From Amoebophrya sp. AT5.2 (taxonomy: Eukaryota > Sar > Dinophyceae > Syndiniales > Amoebophryaceae), in NCBI GenBank assembly GCA_005223375.1, contig RXOD01004797.1, forward strand, positions 1-18,215: 18,215 bases of DNA. The letters are read 5' to 3'. The notes under the pieces are model-generated. The model searched no databases, had not been told where the DNA came from, and was given only the letters and a program-made list of their open reading frames with translations. Within the stretch, counting starts at the first letter, position 1. The number at the start of each line of letters is the position of its first letter. The translations under genes and the position numbers were made by a program. Below, in pieces: positions 9,101 to 17,329 of the stretch.

Positions 9101-9956
9101 ATCATCACTTCTCAATACCCGCAGAGGTGGTAGAGGTATTTGAGTAGCCGCCGATTCCTCGCGCGTTGTTATTCGAGTTCGAGCTATTTGACGACTTGCT
9201 TCCGCCCCCTTGGTCGACCTGCTTTGCGTTCTGCTTGTCCTCCTTTTTCTGGTGGTCGTGCCACTGTTGCCTGTTGCCGTTGTAGCTGCCTTGACCGCTC
9301 TCGTGGTTTTGGTTATTTCGTCCCTGCTGATTCCCGCTTTTTCTCTTTTTTGTGCTGTCGTCGAGGGCGCTGCTGCTGTTGGTGTTGGAGGCTGCACCTC
9401 CACCAGTAGAAGCTCCGCTGCCCTGCTGCTTATCGTGCTTGCCCCCAATGTGGGACGACGACGAAGCGTCTTGCGACGCTGATGTGGCCGTGTCCCTGCC
9501 GGTGGCGACATGATCTGCTCCGCTGGATGAGCCGCTGTTCACTTCTCTCGCTGGCCCAGCTGCAGCTCCATGTGCGGAATTCGTAGATGAAGAGCCTGCA
9601 GCATTGGATTTGTTGCCTGCGGCTGCCGACGAAGCAGTAGAGGAGGAGTGCCCATTTGTAGCTGCGTTCTCGTAGGAGGGCTCCTTGTCCTGCTTCTGCT
9701 TGGGGCGGTATACAGTGCCACTATCCGCATTCCGCTCCCGATTGTAGCCGCCATCCTTGCCCTTACCTGGTATTCCATGCGCAATCGGCTTCCAGGACAA
9801 GGAATCAAAAGCACTATGTTGACCTTGACCATGTAGATGTAGTTTCGTGAAGTTATAAAATTAATAAGCACCTTTTTTGTTCTTTCCTTTTTGCGTTCGC
9901 CGGGGCTCAGTCTTGCCGGGAGAGGCTCCAGGTCCATCTTGTGATGAATTGTACAT
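161..9956 (-). CDS. Giant low-complexity plus HPR/OPR-like helical-repeat protein (3' end outside window)
   Basis: I reconstruct one gene with exons (minus strand) 9956-9872, 9823-9119, 8982-8909, 8747-7209, 7060-6305, 6091-3182, 3092-2442, 2050-1905, 1717-1505, 1352-950 and 748-161. They sum to 8,070 nt (2,690 codons) with phase kept at every join. The protein starts MYNSSQDGPG, with no obvious targeting peptide. About 2,000 residues of Ser/Gly/Asn/Asp/Tyr-rich low-complexity sequence follow, then helical repeats with a W-x-x-A-K core. Such repeats are known from HPR and OPR organellar RNA-binding proteins, so an RNA-binding or RNA-processing role is inferred. A RAP domain, often C-terminal in these families, is not seen and could lie beyond the window. 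Nine introns are GT-AG; one, and apparently a further one at the left edge, are introner copies. The helical-repeat part is the firmest. Joining the low-complexity exons into the same transcript is less certain; separate starts at 6076 (MEPNGPS) or 7051 (MNASGKS) are alternatives. Confidence 0.6.
749..949 (-). other. Intron 10 of giant gene (201 nt, GT-AG)
   Basis: The donor is AAGCAG/GTGGGT. The acceptor is TTAAACCACAG/TTCACG, after an A-rich run. The phase-0 join gives PELAKQ-FTDFARQN. Confidence 0.75.
1353..1504 (-). other. Intron 9 of giant gene (152 nt, GT-AG)
   Basis: The donor is ATCAA/GTACTACC and the acceptor ATTATCAG/GTTCGA. The phase-2 join gives QGKIK-FDVCSGVRMLWS. Confidence 0.72.
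1718..1904 (-). other. Intron 8 of giant gene (187 nt, GT-AG)
   Basis: The donor is CTCTC/GTAAAC and the acceptor CTGTACAG/GTTCGC. The phase-2 join gives AAVALS-FAKAGLLTR, restoring a complete helical-repeat core from two exons. It is distinctly AT-rich compared with its flanks. Confidence 0.78.
2046..2050. repeat. Target-site duplication, distal copy
   Basis: CAGTC (GACTG on the coding strand) directly abuts the element and is identical to 2437-2441. Flanking bases beyond the five differ, so the duplication is exactly 5 bp. One copy is kept in the mature message as part of GAC TGG. Confidence 0.8.
2051..2071. repeat. Terminal inverted repeat, distal end of introner
   Basis: This pairs with 2416-2436. 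Read inward, both start TTACAG and include ATGCAT. The three mismatches are two G/C differences and one A/C difference. Weaker similarity continues for roughly 25 more bases inward (CATCTT and AAAAC-GG blocks). Confidence 0.85.
2416..2436. repeat. Terminal inverted repeat, proximal end of introner
   Basis: This is the partner of 2051-2071. On the coding strand it is the first sequence after the upstream exon, starting TTACAG and running through an A-rich tract to ATGCAT. The same end is found at 141-160 in the second copy with TTACGG. Confidence 0.85.
2437..2441. repeat. Target-site duplication, proximal copy
   Basis: CAGTC, identical to 2046-2050, sits between the CTG codon ending exon 7 and the TTACAG terminus of the element. 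Confidence 0.8.
3093..3181 (-). other. Intron 6 of giant gene (89 nt, GT-AG)
   Basis: The donor is ACACAG/GTATTC and the acceptor CACTGCAG/GTTCTCC. The phase-0 join gives SAKLTQ-VLQTLVNQ and links the low-complexity exon 6 to the helical-repeat exons. Unspliced, exon 6 stops at 3137. Confidence 0.6.
6092..6304 (-). other. Intron 5 of giant gene (213 nt, GT-AG)
   Basis: The donor is ACG/GTAGCA. The acceptor is AACAACAG/CCCTAC, preceded by a pyrimidine tract with seven consecutive T. The phase-0 join gives DSRT-PYIGRMEPNG. If this is instead intergenic, the downstream gene would start at ATG 6076. Confidence 0.5.
7061..7208 (-). other. Intron 4 of giant gene (148 nt, GT-AG)
   Basis: The donor is GAT/GTAGTT and the acceptor GGGCAG/GACATC. 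The phase-0 join gives PSWD-DIKMNASG. A second AG at CATCAAG/ATG would also keep phase. It contains a GGGGTT-type tract at 7086-7102. Confidence 0.5.
8748..8908 (-). other. Intron 3 of giant gene (161 nt, GT-AG)
   Basis: The donor is AAG/GTAATC and the acceptor CCACCAG/ATGAAG. The phase-0 join gives NRNRK-MKIPEHD. An alternative acceptor at TTTCTGCAG would break phase. Confidence 0.6.
8983..9118 (-). other. Intron 2 of giant gene (136 nt, GT-AG)
   Basis: The donor is GCGG/GTATTGAG and the acceptor CTGCCAG/ATCACA. The phase-1 join makes GAT and continues TTSADHNDGYGKKW. Without splicing the frame stops at 9105. Confidence 0.6.
9824..9871 (-). other. Intron 1 of giant gene (48 nt, GT-AG)
   Basis: The donor is G/GTGCTTATT after an AAAAAA run; the acceptor is TCAAG/GTCAAC. 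The join gives KNKKG-QHSAFDS in frame. It is AT-rich but very short. The acceptor is the least certain of the set, because an alternative AG eight bases downstream breaks phase. Confidence 0.45.
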
Positions 9957-10833
9957 CTCGAAGACTACAGTTGCCAATTGCAGCGGTACTTAATCACAAG
10001 CGGACGGTAGAAGTTTAGGGGCGGTGCCTACCGAGATACTCGTTACGCCCAAGCCCCGGCCATAGCTGCTACAGCACTGTGCGTATATTAGTCGTAGCGA
10101 TAGTCTTCGCCATCGGATAGAAGGACTGTAATATTGCGAAGTCAGTGTGCTGGTGGTAGGATAGGTAACGTGAGGGAGACGACGATTCGATAAATGAACT
10201 TTCGCATCCACTTCCACTTCTGTAGACTTCTACGGCATCAATTTCACGAGGGGCGCTGGTGAGCGTAACCGTAAGTAGCCCCTGTACTACTTCATTGGTT
10301 CCTGGCTGTAGCGTGGTAGGTCGAAGCGCTTTTTTCATTCTGCTGCCGTATCGGAATTCTTCGGAAGCTCACATCAACTGCACCTGCTGATGAACGCCTA
10401 CGTGAAGGTAGGAAAGGACCACAGACCACCAGAAGGAACATAAGTTGACGCAAAGTGAGCTTTCCGTTCGCGACAGCTGGTGGAACACAAACGCGAAGTG
10501 TGGAGGGTTGCAGCACCAGCCGCAGGCGCAGCGGCGGCTGCAAGTGCTTTACACGAATCACTGTTACAGAAGGACTTCACGTTGGGAGCGGTTGCCTCCA
10601 GCTGTCTATCATCCACAAGCACAAAGTCTCTTCTACATCTACTCTGGTTTGCCGTGTGTCAAATCCAAATCTATGCTGGCGTAATGAATGAGGACATTGG
10701 CATGGGCCTGCAGCATATGTATCGCTAGATGTAACTTTCGCGCCGGTCCAGCCGAAATATCCGAAGGTCGCTGTCGTCTTACGGCGTGCCTTCGTCGAAT
10801 TCCTCCTTGCCCTGGCCCTCCGCCCTCGTGCCC
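9957..10833. other. Intergenic region between decarboxylase and giant gene
   Basis: About 880 bases lie between the decarboxylase stop and the proposed ATG of the giant gene. Small open frames exist on both strands but none shows recognisable domains or consistent composition. No tRNA, known promoter element or long repeat was seen. It should hold the decarboxylase 3' end and the promoter of the giant gene. Confidence 0.5.
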
Positions 10834-12960
10834 TCAACTGCATAACCTCGACAGGAAGGCGAAGCACCCGCCTCGCTTTCCAGCACCAACCTGCACTTCT
10901 CTCGTCGACCTAGACTCGCCTGCACTCACAGTGACACCTTCTCGTTTCGCAGTTGCTTTTCCTCCCACATCCGAGCCCCAGAAGCCGCAGAGCTCTTGCC
11001 ATGTTTCCCGCGCCTTTATCTCAAAAAACTCCTCCCCGTTTGACCGGTACCCGTATACCGGCGGACACAGCCTCGAGCAGTGGCGTGAGAACAATGACAG
11101 GCTGTTTGCGCCCGTGTCTTTCAGAACCACGACGTCGCCCTCCGCCAGACTCGCCGGGAGCGGGACCTCCTTCGCCAGAAAGTCTCCCTGAAAGCAGAGC
11201 GGCCCTGCAACGGAGAAGGTCCGCGTTTTTTCAACATGATGATCTCCCTGCACTCCGTTTTCAACATCAACTACGAACTCTCCCCCGTCTTTCCGAAAGA
11301 CCTCCAGGCGGCGACCGTGCGCGTCGCCGGCGTAAATCTGACGGACGCACGCGTCCGCGCCGAAGTGCGTCACCGCGATGTCGCAGCCGGTTCCCCGCTT
11401 CACGTACTCAATGCGGCCAGCCAGAAAGCCGAGCTTCGCAGAGATACTCTGGCCGAACTCGGTGATGATGTGGAATTCCCCGGAGAACAGCTCGGGAATC
11501 CGCTCCCGCAGATGCGACGCGTAGTCAGCGAAGGAAGGCGCAGCGGACTTCTCGTTGCCGGGCTCGAGAAGATTCGAAAAGAGGTCCGACCCGTAGTTCG
11601 CCGGAAGCCCGCCGCCAATGTCGACGTGCGTCACTTGCCGACACCCCAGCTGGTGTAAATTAAGTGTGGAGCAAGCATTTTCATCTGTAGTGTGCGGTCT
11701 TATACTACTTATTCATTCGTTTATATCGATTTTCGCTTTGAGTTTCAATTTGATCTTGCGGTCCTACTGACTCTCCGACTTCTGACTCTCTTCGTGTTTA
11801 TCTGACTTCTCCGTGCACCATTTACTGTTTCCCAATAGTAAGTAGACAGAGGCAGTAGCACGCACGTAAAAACAGTAGGAGCCAAGAAAGATTTCTACCC
11901 GGCGATTGATATCCTTCGCCAAATCTACTGCCACGCGGATGCCGTCCGACAGAATGCGCATGCCCATTTTTCCGCTTCCCACGTGCACGTGAACCGACCG
12001 CAACCACTTGTTTCTTGTATAGGCTTCCAGTATTGCAGCCTTCTCCGTGATGGGGATCCCAAATTTACTGTCGGGCGTGGACACGGAAAGCGCCTTGATC
12101 TCACCCGCCCCTACCAAGGGGTTCACGCGCAGTCCAATGACTGAAGCCATTTCAACGAAATCCGGTTCCTGGCGAGGAGATGGAGAAGCTGCCACCTTCT
12201 GGAAGTCTGACTTGATAATCTCTTCGACGCGCTTCAGTTCCTCGAAATTGTCCAGGTTGACGTACATGCCGCGCTTCAGCACAAACCGCAGCTCCGCCAC
12301 CGTCTTGCACGGGCTGTCAAATACGATGCCGCGGGCCGTCTTTCCCACCGCGGGAAACTGTGCTGTCTCACTCTCGTCTGCTACGCCCACGCAACTGCCT
12401 CCCCAGGCGGACATTACGTTCGCGACCTCACCGAGACTAGCGCACTCCGCGCCCACGTCGTGCGTTGCGGCAACGTACTGGAGCACCCGGGTGAACGGGC
12501 AGGACTTCACGGCCATGTGGTGGGAGAAGGTCGGGCCGAAGGCCTCCTTCAACGCCCTAAAGTGCCGATCGAGCAGGTCCAGATCGTAGAACATCGCCAC
12601 GGGAGTCTCGAAAACGCGGCCATCAACATCGTCACCGGACCACGAGGAAGCACCGTCCTCGCCCGGCAGAATGTTTTTTTTCGTCGCCGCACGAAGCACC
12701 GCAGAGATATCAGCGTTGCGGATGGCGAAACCCGGAGGATCGGCACTTGCGGACCCATGAGGAGCAGGTGTGCGCACATAGCCTCCATCCTCGCGAGAGG
12801 CCGCACCTTCCCCGCCACGAGCTGCTGGAGGCAGCAAGGGCTGGACAGCCGGAGGGGGCATGGCGTTGGATTCCCTCGTCTTAGGAGAAACAAGACTCTG
12901 ACTTGTAAATCGACACTGTGCAATCATGAATGCGAGAATTATTATGAAAGAAGACTTCAT
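10834..12960 (-). CDS. PLP-dependent decarboxylase, ornithine/diaminopimelate decarboxylase fold (group IV)
   Basis: Two exons, 12960-11899 and 11649-10834, encode 625 residues; an in-frame upstream ATG at 13023 would add 21. I prefer 12960 because it begins MKSSFIIILAFMIAQC, a typical signal peptide, implying secretory or bipartite organelle targeting. Motifs (numbered from the 13023 ATG): PLP Schiff-base lysine K173 in AVKSCP, HVHVGSG 345-351, the Gly-rich loop DIGGGLP 385-391, the phosphate-site EFGQS (439-443), and GPLC-x3-D at 524-531 with the active-site Cys. These are hallmarks of alanine-racemase-fold decarboxylases that make putrescine from ornithine or lysine from diaminopimelate; which substrate cannot be decided here. 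The usual GAY tyrosine near the C terminus is Asn (GAN, 555-557). Both ends are longer than in typical members of about 400-470 residues. The intron join is in phase and rebuilds the Gly-rich motif. Confidence 0.85.
11650..11898 (-). other. Intron of the decarboxylase gene (249 nt, GT-AG)
   Basis: The donor is CGCCGG/GTAGAA and the acceptor TTTACACCAG/CTGGGG. The phase-0 join gives AKDINRR-LGCRQVTHVDIGGG, as expected for the family. The intron is AT-rich near its 3' end. Confidence 0.85.
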
Positions 12961-13023
12961 TTTGCCCGAACGCTGCCTCAAGTGGAAAACTCTTTCGTTC
13001 TCACGAAGTAATCCACTGCTCAT

Positions 13024-13681
13024 TGATCACCGATTTTCCAGGACAGGAGAGGCTGCTGTCGATGGAAGTCCACCTTGGAGATAGAAGAAATGAGTCTTGG
13101 TGCTCCCGGCCGAGAAAAATGCGATCGTGATCCGCAAATCGCGCCAGTTGCGGGGCTCTTATTGGATCGATAAATACGCTCGCGCGTAAGTACTCACATT
13201 TTTGATTGTGCAGCAGACATGTACTAGCGTGCTTCGCTAGCGTCGTCGGTCGTAGTCGTAGTCGTAGAAGGGTGTACTAGTATAGCGCAGAGGCAGACCC
13301 AGAAGCAGCTCTGCTGCAGTTCATTTCAGTGAGAACTCATGACGGAAACATCGTAGTCCTGTCCTCGAGTACAAAAGTGATTGGTTTTGGTTAACATATC
13401 GGAATTGGAATTGATTGCGAGGCAATGCGTGCGGAAGACGAATGGGACCTGTCTGCGACTGCGAGTATAGCACGGGAACGGATCCGCATACGATCTCTGT
13501 CTTTCTTTGGCAGTACATAGCACGGATTAAGAGAATCGACATCCAGTAGCTCTTCGCTTTGTGGCGCGCAGCAGTGCTTTTCGCCTGCTGCTTGCTTACC
13601 ACGTATAATTTCATTAGGTGCGACACCGCCACGAAGTGCATCCCAAAAAAAAAGCTTCTGACTTGCTTCCCAGGCCGGCGA
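13024..13681. other. Intergenic region between helicase and decarboxylase
   Basis: About 660 bases contain no recognisable gene. They hold a small perfect inverted repeat (13224-13229 with 13235-13240), a TCGTAG triplication at 13250-13267 and A/T-rich stretches near the helicase stop. They presumably contain the helicase 3' end and the decarboxylase promoter. Confidence 0.5.
13250..13267. repeat. Short tandem repeat, TCGTAG x3
   Basis: Three perfect TCGTAG units are preceded by related CGTCGTCGG triplets. They lie about 230 bases upstream of the earliest decarboxylase ATG. No function is assigned. Confidence 0.7.
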
Positions 13682-16600
13682 CTACCCGAAGCTAGACGGC
13701 TCCGATATTTCCCCGTCGCAGTCGCTGGAGTCAGTTAGGCTGACTGTGCTGGGGGGCGCAAGAAGTGAATCCTCGCCGTCATCGCTGAAACCGGCGACGC
13801 GCCGCCGTTTGTGTTCTCGGCTGGGGGAGTCGCGCAGAAGGTCGTCTTCTTCGTCTAAATCTCCCGCAAGCTGGAGCGGGCTCGGCACGCTGCCGCGGCT
13901 GTTGATGTGCCATGCGTTTGGCACTTCCTTCCCTGCTGGCTTTGGCTCTGGCAGGTCCCACGACCACCCCAAGAGCTTCGCAAGCTGCTCAGCTTTTTCA
14001 ACAGAGAGCGCCCCTTCCTGTTTCAGGCAAACCTGCCGCAACTCCCATTCGAACAAACCTGCTGGCATCTTTCGCCAGATGTCTGTCGGCACTCGGGTCG
14101 CGCTTCTGACGACCGCCAAACGAAACGCCTCCGCCTGAGTATGCTTCTGCTTCCACGTGCTGTTCTCGTCCGCAATTTCACAAGTCAAGACCGCGAAACG
14201 GCTCTGATCGTCTCGCGGTAGAAATTTCATAACCAGCGCAAAAGTAGGATCGGAGTGGGAGTGGTGCGCGGGGACAGTGTCGCGAGGGCTGGCCTTCTTG
14301 TCCACACGGCCGCGCGTCTCTTTCCGCTGGCTTTCCGTTTCGTCTCGAGTCGTGAGAGCCTGCGGCCGCGAAGTCGCGGAGGAATTCGCGCAGATTTTGA
14401 AGCCCTTCAACATGGCCGCCCACTTTTGCGCATCCGAATCAACGACCCGACCGAGAATCCGGCCGCGTATGTTCTCCGAGCAATCGGGCGCCAGGCAGCC
14501 CATGCACTGCCGAACGACTTCGAGAATGCCGGCCGGGCCCTGGCGCAGCCGCTGAAGGTCTGCACCAGCGGGAGCTGTTGGCGTTGCCTCCTTGCGGCTG
14601 CCCCACTCTCCTGCAGCCTCTCCGCTGCCTCCTCTGCCTCTTGCGGCGATGCTATCACCAGGGGGAGAACGGTAGACGACCGGCAGCAACAGAATCGCGG
14701 GCGGGTGCATATCTGTGAGCGGATGAAGAAGAGCGCCGGGGTCCGCGCGCATGACTCGGCCCAGCTTTTGCAACATCCGGGCAACCTGGCGCGCGTTTTT
14801 ATTGGATTTGGGACCGAGTATCCGAGTGGATGAACAAAATCAAAGCCAGAGGCTTTCTTGCTCCTGGCAACGCGGGAACTACTATTTGCGGCCTTGTGAC
14901 GGTTGCAATTCGTTAAGAGCTCAGGCATGCCTACGGTGCTACGCAGTAAACGCAATCGCAAACGATGGGCAAGAATCTGACCCAGAGAAGCAGCCAGCAC
15001 ACCCGCGCGACATATTCAAGTGGAACAATCAAGATTATGGCCTACGCCTATCAATTCATACCGCCGCGGGCTCTTTTGGATCCTTCGCCGTTAGGTCGAC
15101 GAAGACCGCCATGTTTGCCTGCGCCGTGTCCACCCCCTCCTTCAGCATCTCACAAGTAGACAAGATGCACACGCGCCCCGGCTTCCTCTCGTCCAGGAGC
15201 GCGACAGACTCTTTCCGCGTCTTCGCGTTCTGGGCTTTATCTTTCGCCGACGAGTAAATGCCGCGAAGATGGAGACTCGAGCACGCCTCGTGAGAATGTC
15301 CCGCAGCACCACCACCGCCCAGACCCCCAGCGAAATTGTTGTAGACGTCGCGCAGGTGCGGGAACTTCTTCCGCAAAACTTTGCGAAACACTCGAAGACA
15401 AAGAGCCCGAGCACCATCGGACGAAAAGTCTTCGACGCTTATGCAAGACGATGCGCGCAGCTCTGATGTGTTTGTGGCCCGAGAATGGAAGGCGACGATG
15501 TTCCAGCAATGCCCGTGCTCCTCGGAGTGCTCGAGACATGCCTCAGCAATGGTCTTGAAATAGCCCTCAAGCCGCTCCTGCTTTTCGCGTGAGCAAAAAC
15601 CAAAATCTTCCGCCGGCCCGCCGTACCACGCCGCCGCATCCTTCTCCAATGCCTTCCCGTTGTCGTCTTCTGCCGTGATGAGCGCAAGAACTTTCTGCAG
15701 CGTCTCTTCCTTTTTGCAGCGCGCGACGCCTTCGCTCGCTGCTTGTCTGGGTTGGCGTTCCGCTTCTGCGTCTGCCTTCACCGCTGCGGCGCCTCTCCCG
15801 CCTCCTCCTGCTCCTGCAGCTGACTCGGGGTCGAGCGGCGCGCCGAAAGGTGGCGCCAAGGCCATGCCAAGTGCAGACTCTTCTCCAGCCTGTCGCTGCA
15901 ACGCTGCGCCCCCGATCAGACTAGCCGCATAAGCTCCAATCAGGCTGCTCCCGTACATGGCTGCCACGGTTTCAGCGACGAAATCCGCCACCAGCACGTC
16001 CTCCCCCTCCGCATTTGATACTGCGTCCCCCTTCACGCCTGCAGGATCGTGGCACACTTGCGTTTCATCCATTCGCACCAGAGGCCGAAGGCCCTTCAAC
16101 ACTTTCCACTTGATTCCGTCTGCTGCGGTGATTTCGCAGGCCTTTTCGCCGAAAAACTCGGCGGGATCGACTTCAAATTCCGAAGTTTTCGCGCCGCGAG
16201 GGTTGGCGCTGTTTCCATCTGCACCGGCCGGCGTGGCCGCCGTTGCTGCGAGCATGGGAATCCTTCCCGAGTTGTGCGCGGTGGCCGTGTAGAACTCCAT
16301 CATCTGGGGCAAGATGTGAACCCGTTCCCTCGGGGGTCCCGCGTAGCTCAAGCCGCCCGCCAGCGTTCCCTGGTCGTGGTGGCCAGCGAAATTCTCACTC
16401 GCCGCCGCGTCCTGCTGCTGCGGCTGATCCGGCCGGCCCTTCGCAACCCGGCGAGCGCTTTCACCGAAGACGGTCTCTGCGCGGTTTTTCGTCAAGTTGT
16501 GGGCCTCGTCAAAGATTCCGCGGGCGATCTTATCGCCACTCTCCGCCACGCACTCCAGAAATTTCTCATACGAATCGTAAGTCGTCACCACCAGCCGAGG

Positions 16601-17329
16601 CTTTGCGCGGTCCGGTCGGTTCTTCCAGGTTGCGTATTGTGCGTGCAGCGTGCGGCCCCGGTGCCCCGCGTCTGGCTCTTCTTCGCCCTCGGAGCTTGAG
16701 AGGATGTCGATTTCCAGGTCCTCTAATAAAGGCTTCGCCTTCCTTCTGCCCCGGCCCCTGCCGCGGCCACGTCCGTTCGCTTCGACAGCTGCTCGTCCTG
16801 GACTCATACTAGTGATGAAGGTGTAGTCTCCGTCTGTCCTCCCGTCCGGCGCCTCAGAGCAGAAGACACCGACGTCGTACACGCTCGCCAAGAACTCGGC
16901 CACATACTTGTCCAGAAACCCCCGAACGAGGCTAAGCGTTGGGAACACCACTGCGCTCGTCTTGGCGCAAAAGTCTTGAGTGGAGAAAGACAATAGGCCT
17001 AGTTTTTTCCGATCCTGAACCAGATTCGAGCTTACGCCGCCGGAGCTGCTGAGGCTGAGCGCCTGTTCACCCACCGCGTCCGCAAGCAGTCGCGCCACGA
17101 AGACGCGCGTCTTTCCAAGTCCGCAAAACAGCACCAGCAAACTCCGTCCGACTCCGTTCTTGCGCAAGCTCTCTGTAAGGATTGCGCCTGATTTTGCGAG
17201 TGCTTCACCCTGGTACTGGCGAAGCGGCATCGCGGACAAACACGAGGCCAGTGTCGACGGAGGTGTCCAGACCTCGATCTCTGGGATGCCCCAGAGACTT
17301 CGCGCAGCGTCGCCTTGCTGCATTGACAT
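13682..17329 (-). CDS. Superfamily II DEAH-type helicase with helicase-associated (HA) domain
   Basis: Two exons, 17329-15062 and 14785-13682, encode about 1,123 residues. An ATP-driven nucleic-acid helicase or translocase is inferred from ordered motifs: LRQYQ (36-40, Q-like), Walker A CGLGKT (69-74), motif Ia VVFPTLSLV (127-135), DEAH (274-277), TAT (348-350, motif III), IVAFHSR (611-617, motif IV), STCEMLKEGVD (724-734, motif V), and QKLGRVMR (762-769, motif VI), which appears only after splicing. Residues about 967-1032 (VP, LFEWELRQ, GALSVEKAEQLAKLLGWSW) match the HA-domain pattern seen in bacterial, plasmid and some algal helicases. Disordered inserts lie between Ia and II (a GRGRGRGRGRR run and acidic stretch) and between III and IV. 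The C terminus is acidic and Ser-rich with a possible nuclear signal, KRRRV (1082-1086). In-frame Mets at 17329 and 17323 are both possible starts. Substrate (DNA or RNA) is unknown. Confidence 0.85.
14786..15061 (-). other. Intron of the helicase gene (276 nt, GT-AG)
   Basis: The donor is GCGGCG/GTATGA and the acceptor GCGCGCCAG/GTTGCC. The phase-0 join gives DPKEPAA-VARMLQKLGR, placing motif VI at the usual distance after motif V. No inverted-repeat ends or target duplication were seen, so it is an ordinary intron. Confidence 0.82.

Larger units (their letters stand above)
3182..9956 (-). other. Low-complexity, prion-like N-terminal portion of the giant protein
   Basis: Exons 1-6 encode almost entirely biased sequence. 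Exon 1 plus exon 2 are Ser/Asn/Ala-rich. Exon 3 is short and basic (GKNKKNRNRK). Exon 4 is Ser/Gly/Ala with scattered Tyr and Gln. Exon 5 is Gly/Tyr/Asp/Arg-rich with three SKGG units followed by many RGG, YGS and RD pairs. Exon 6 opens with a more ordered, mostly helical stretch (near 6091-5800 and 5660-5370, containing FELVLMIVMMAKM and LYRRLFELVLECMEK), then becomes a long Ser/Thr/Ala/Gly/Glu tract before a short ordered segment (SKQELLVDTLLATVSS) next to the helical repeats. RGG and YG-rich segments are typical of RNA-binding, condensate-forming proteins; that function is inferred here. Confidence 0.6.

Noticed and set aside
10292..10561. Minus-strand open frame of 89 codons between the decarboxylase and the giant gene
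   Set aside because: No domain, no repeated pattern, and overlapping open frames of similar length on both strands; most likely chance.
14786..15061. Helicase intron as another introner
   Set aside because: It has GT-AG ends, no TTACAG terminus, no inverted repeats and no clear target duplication.
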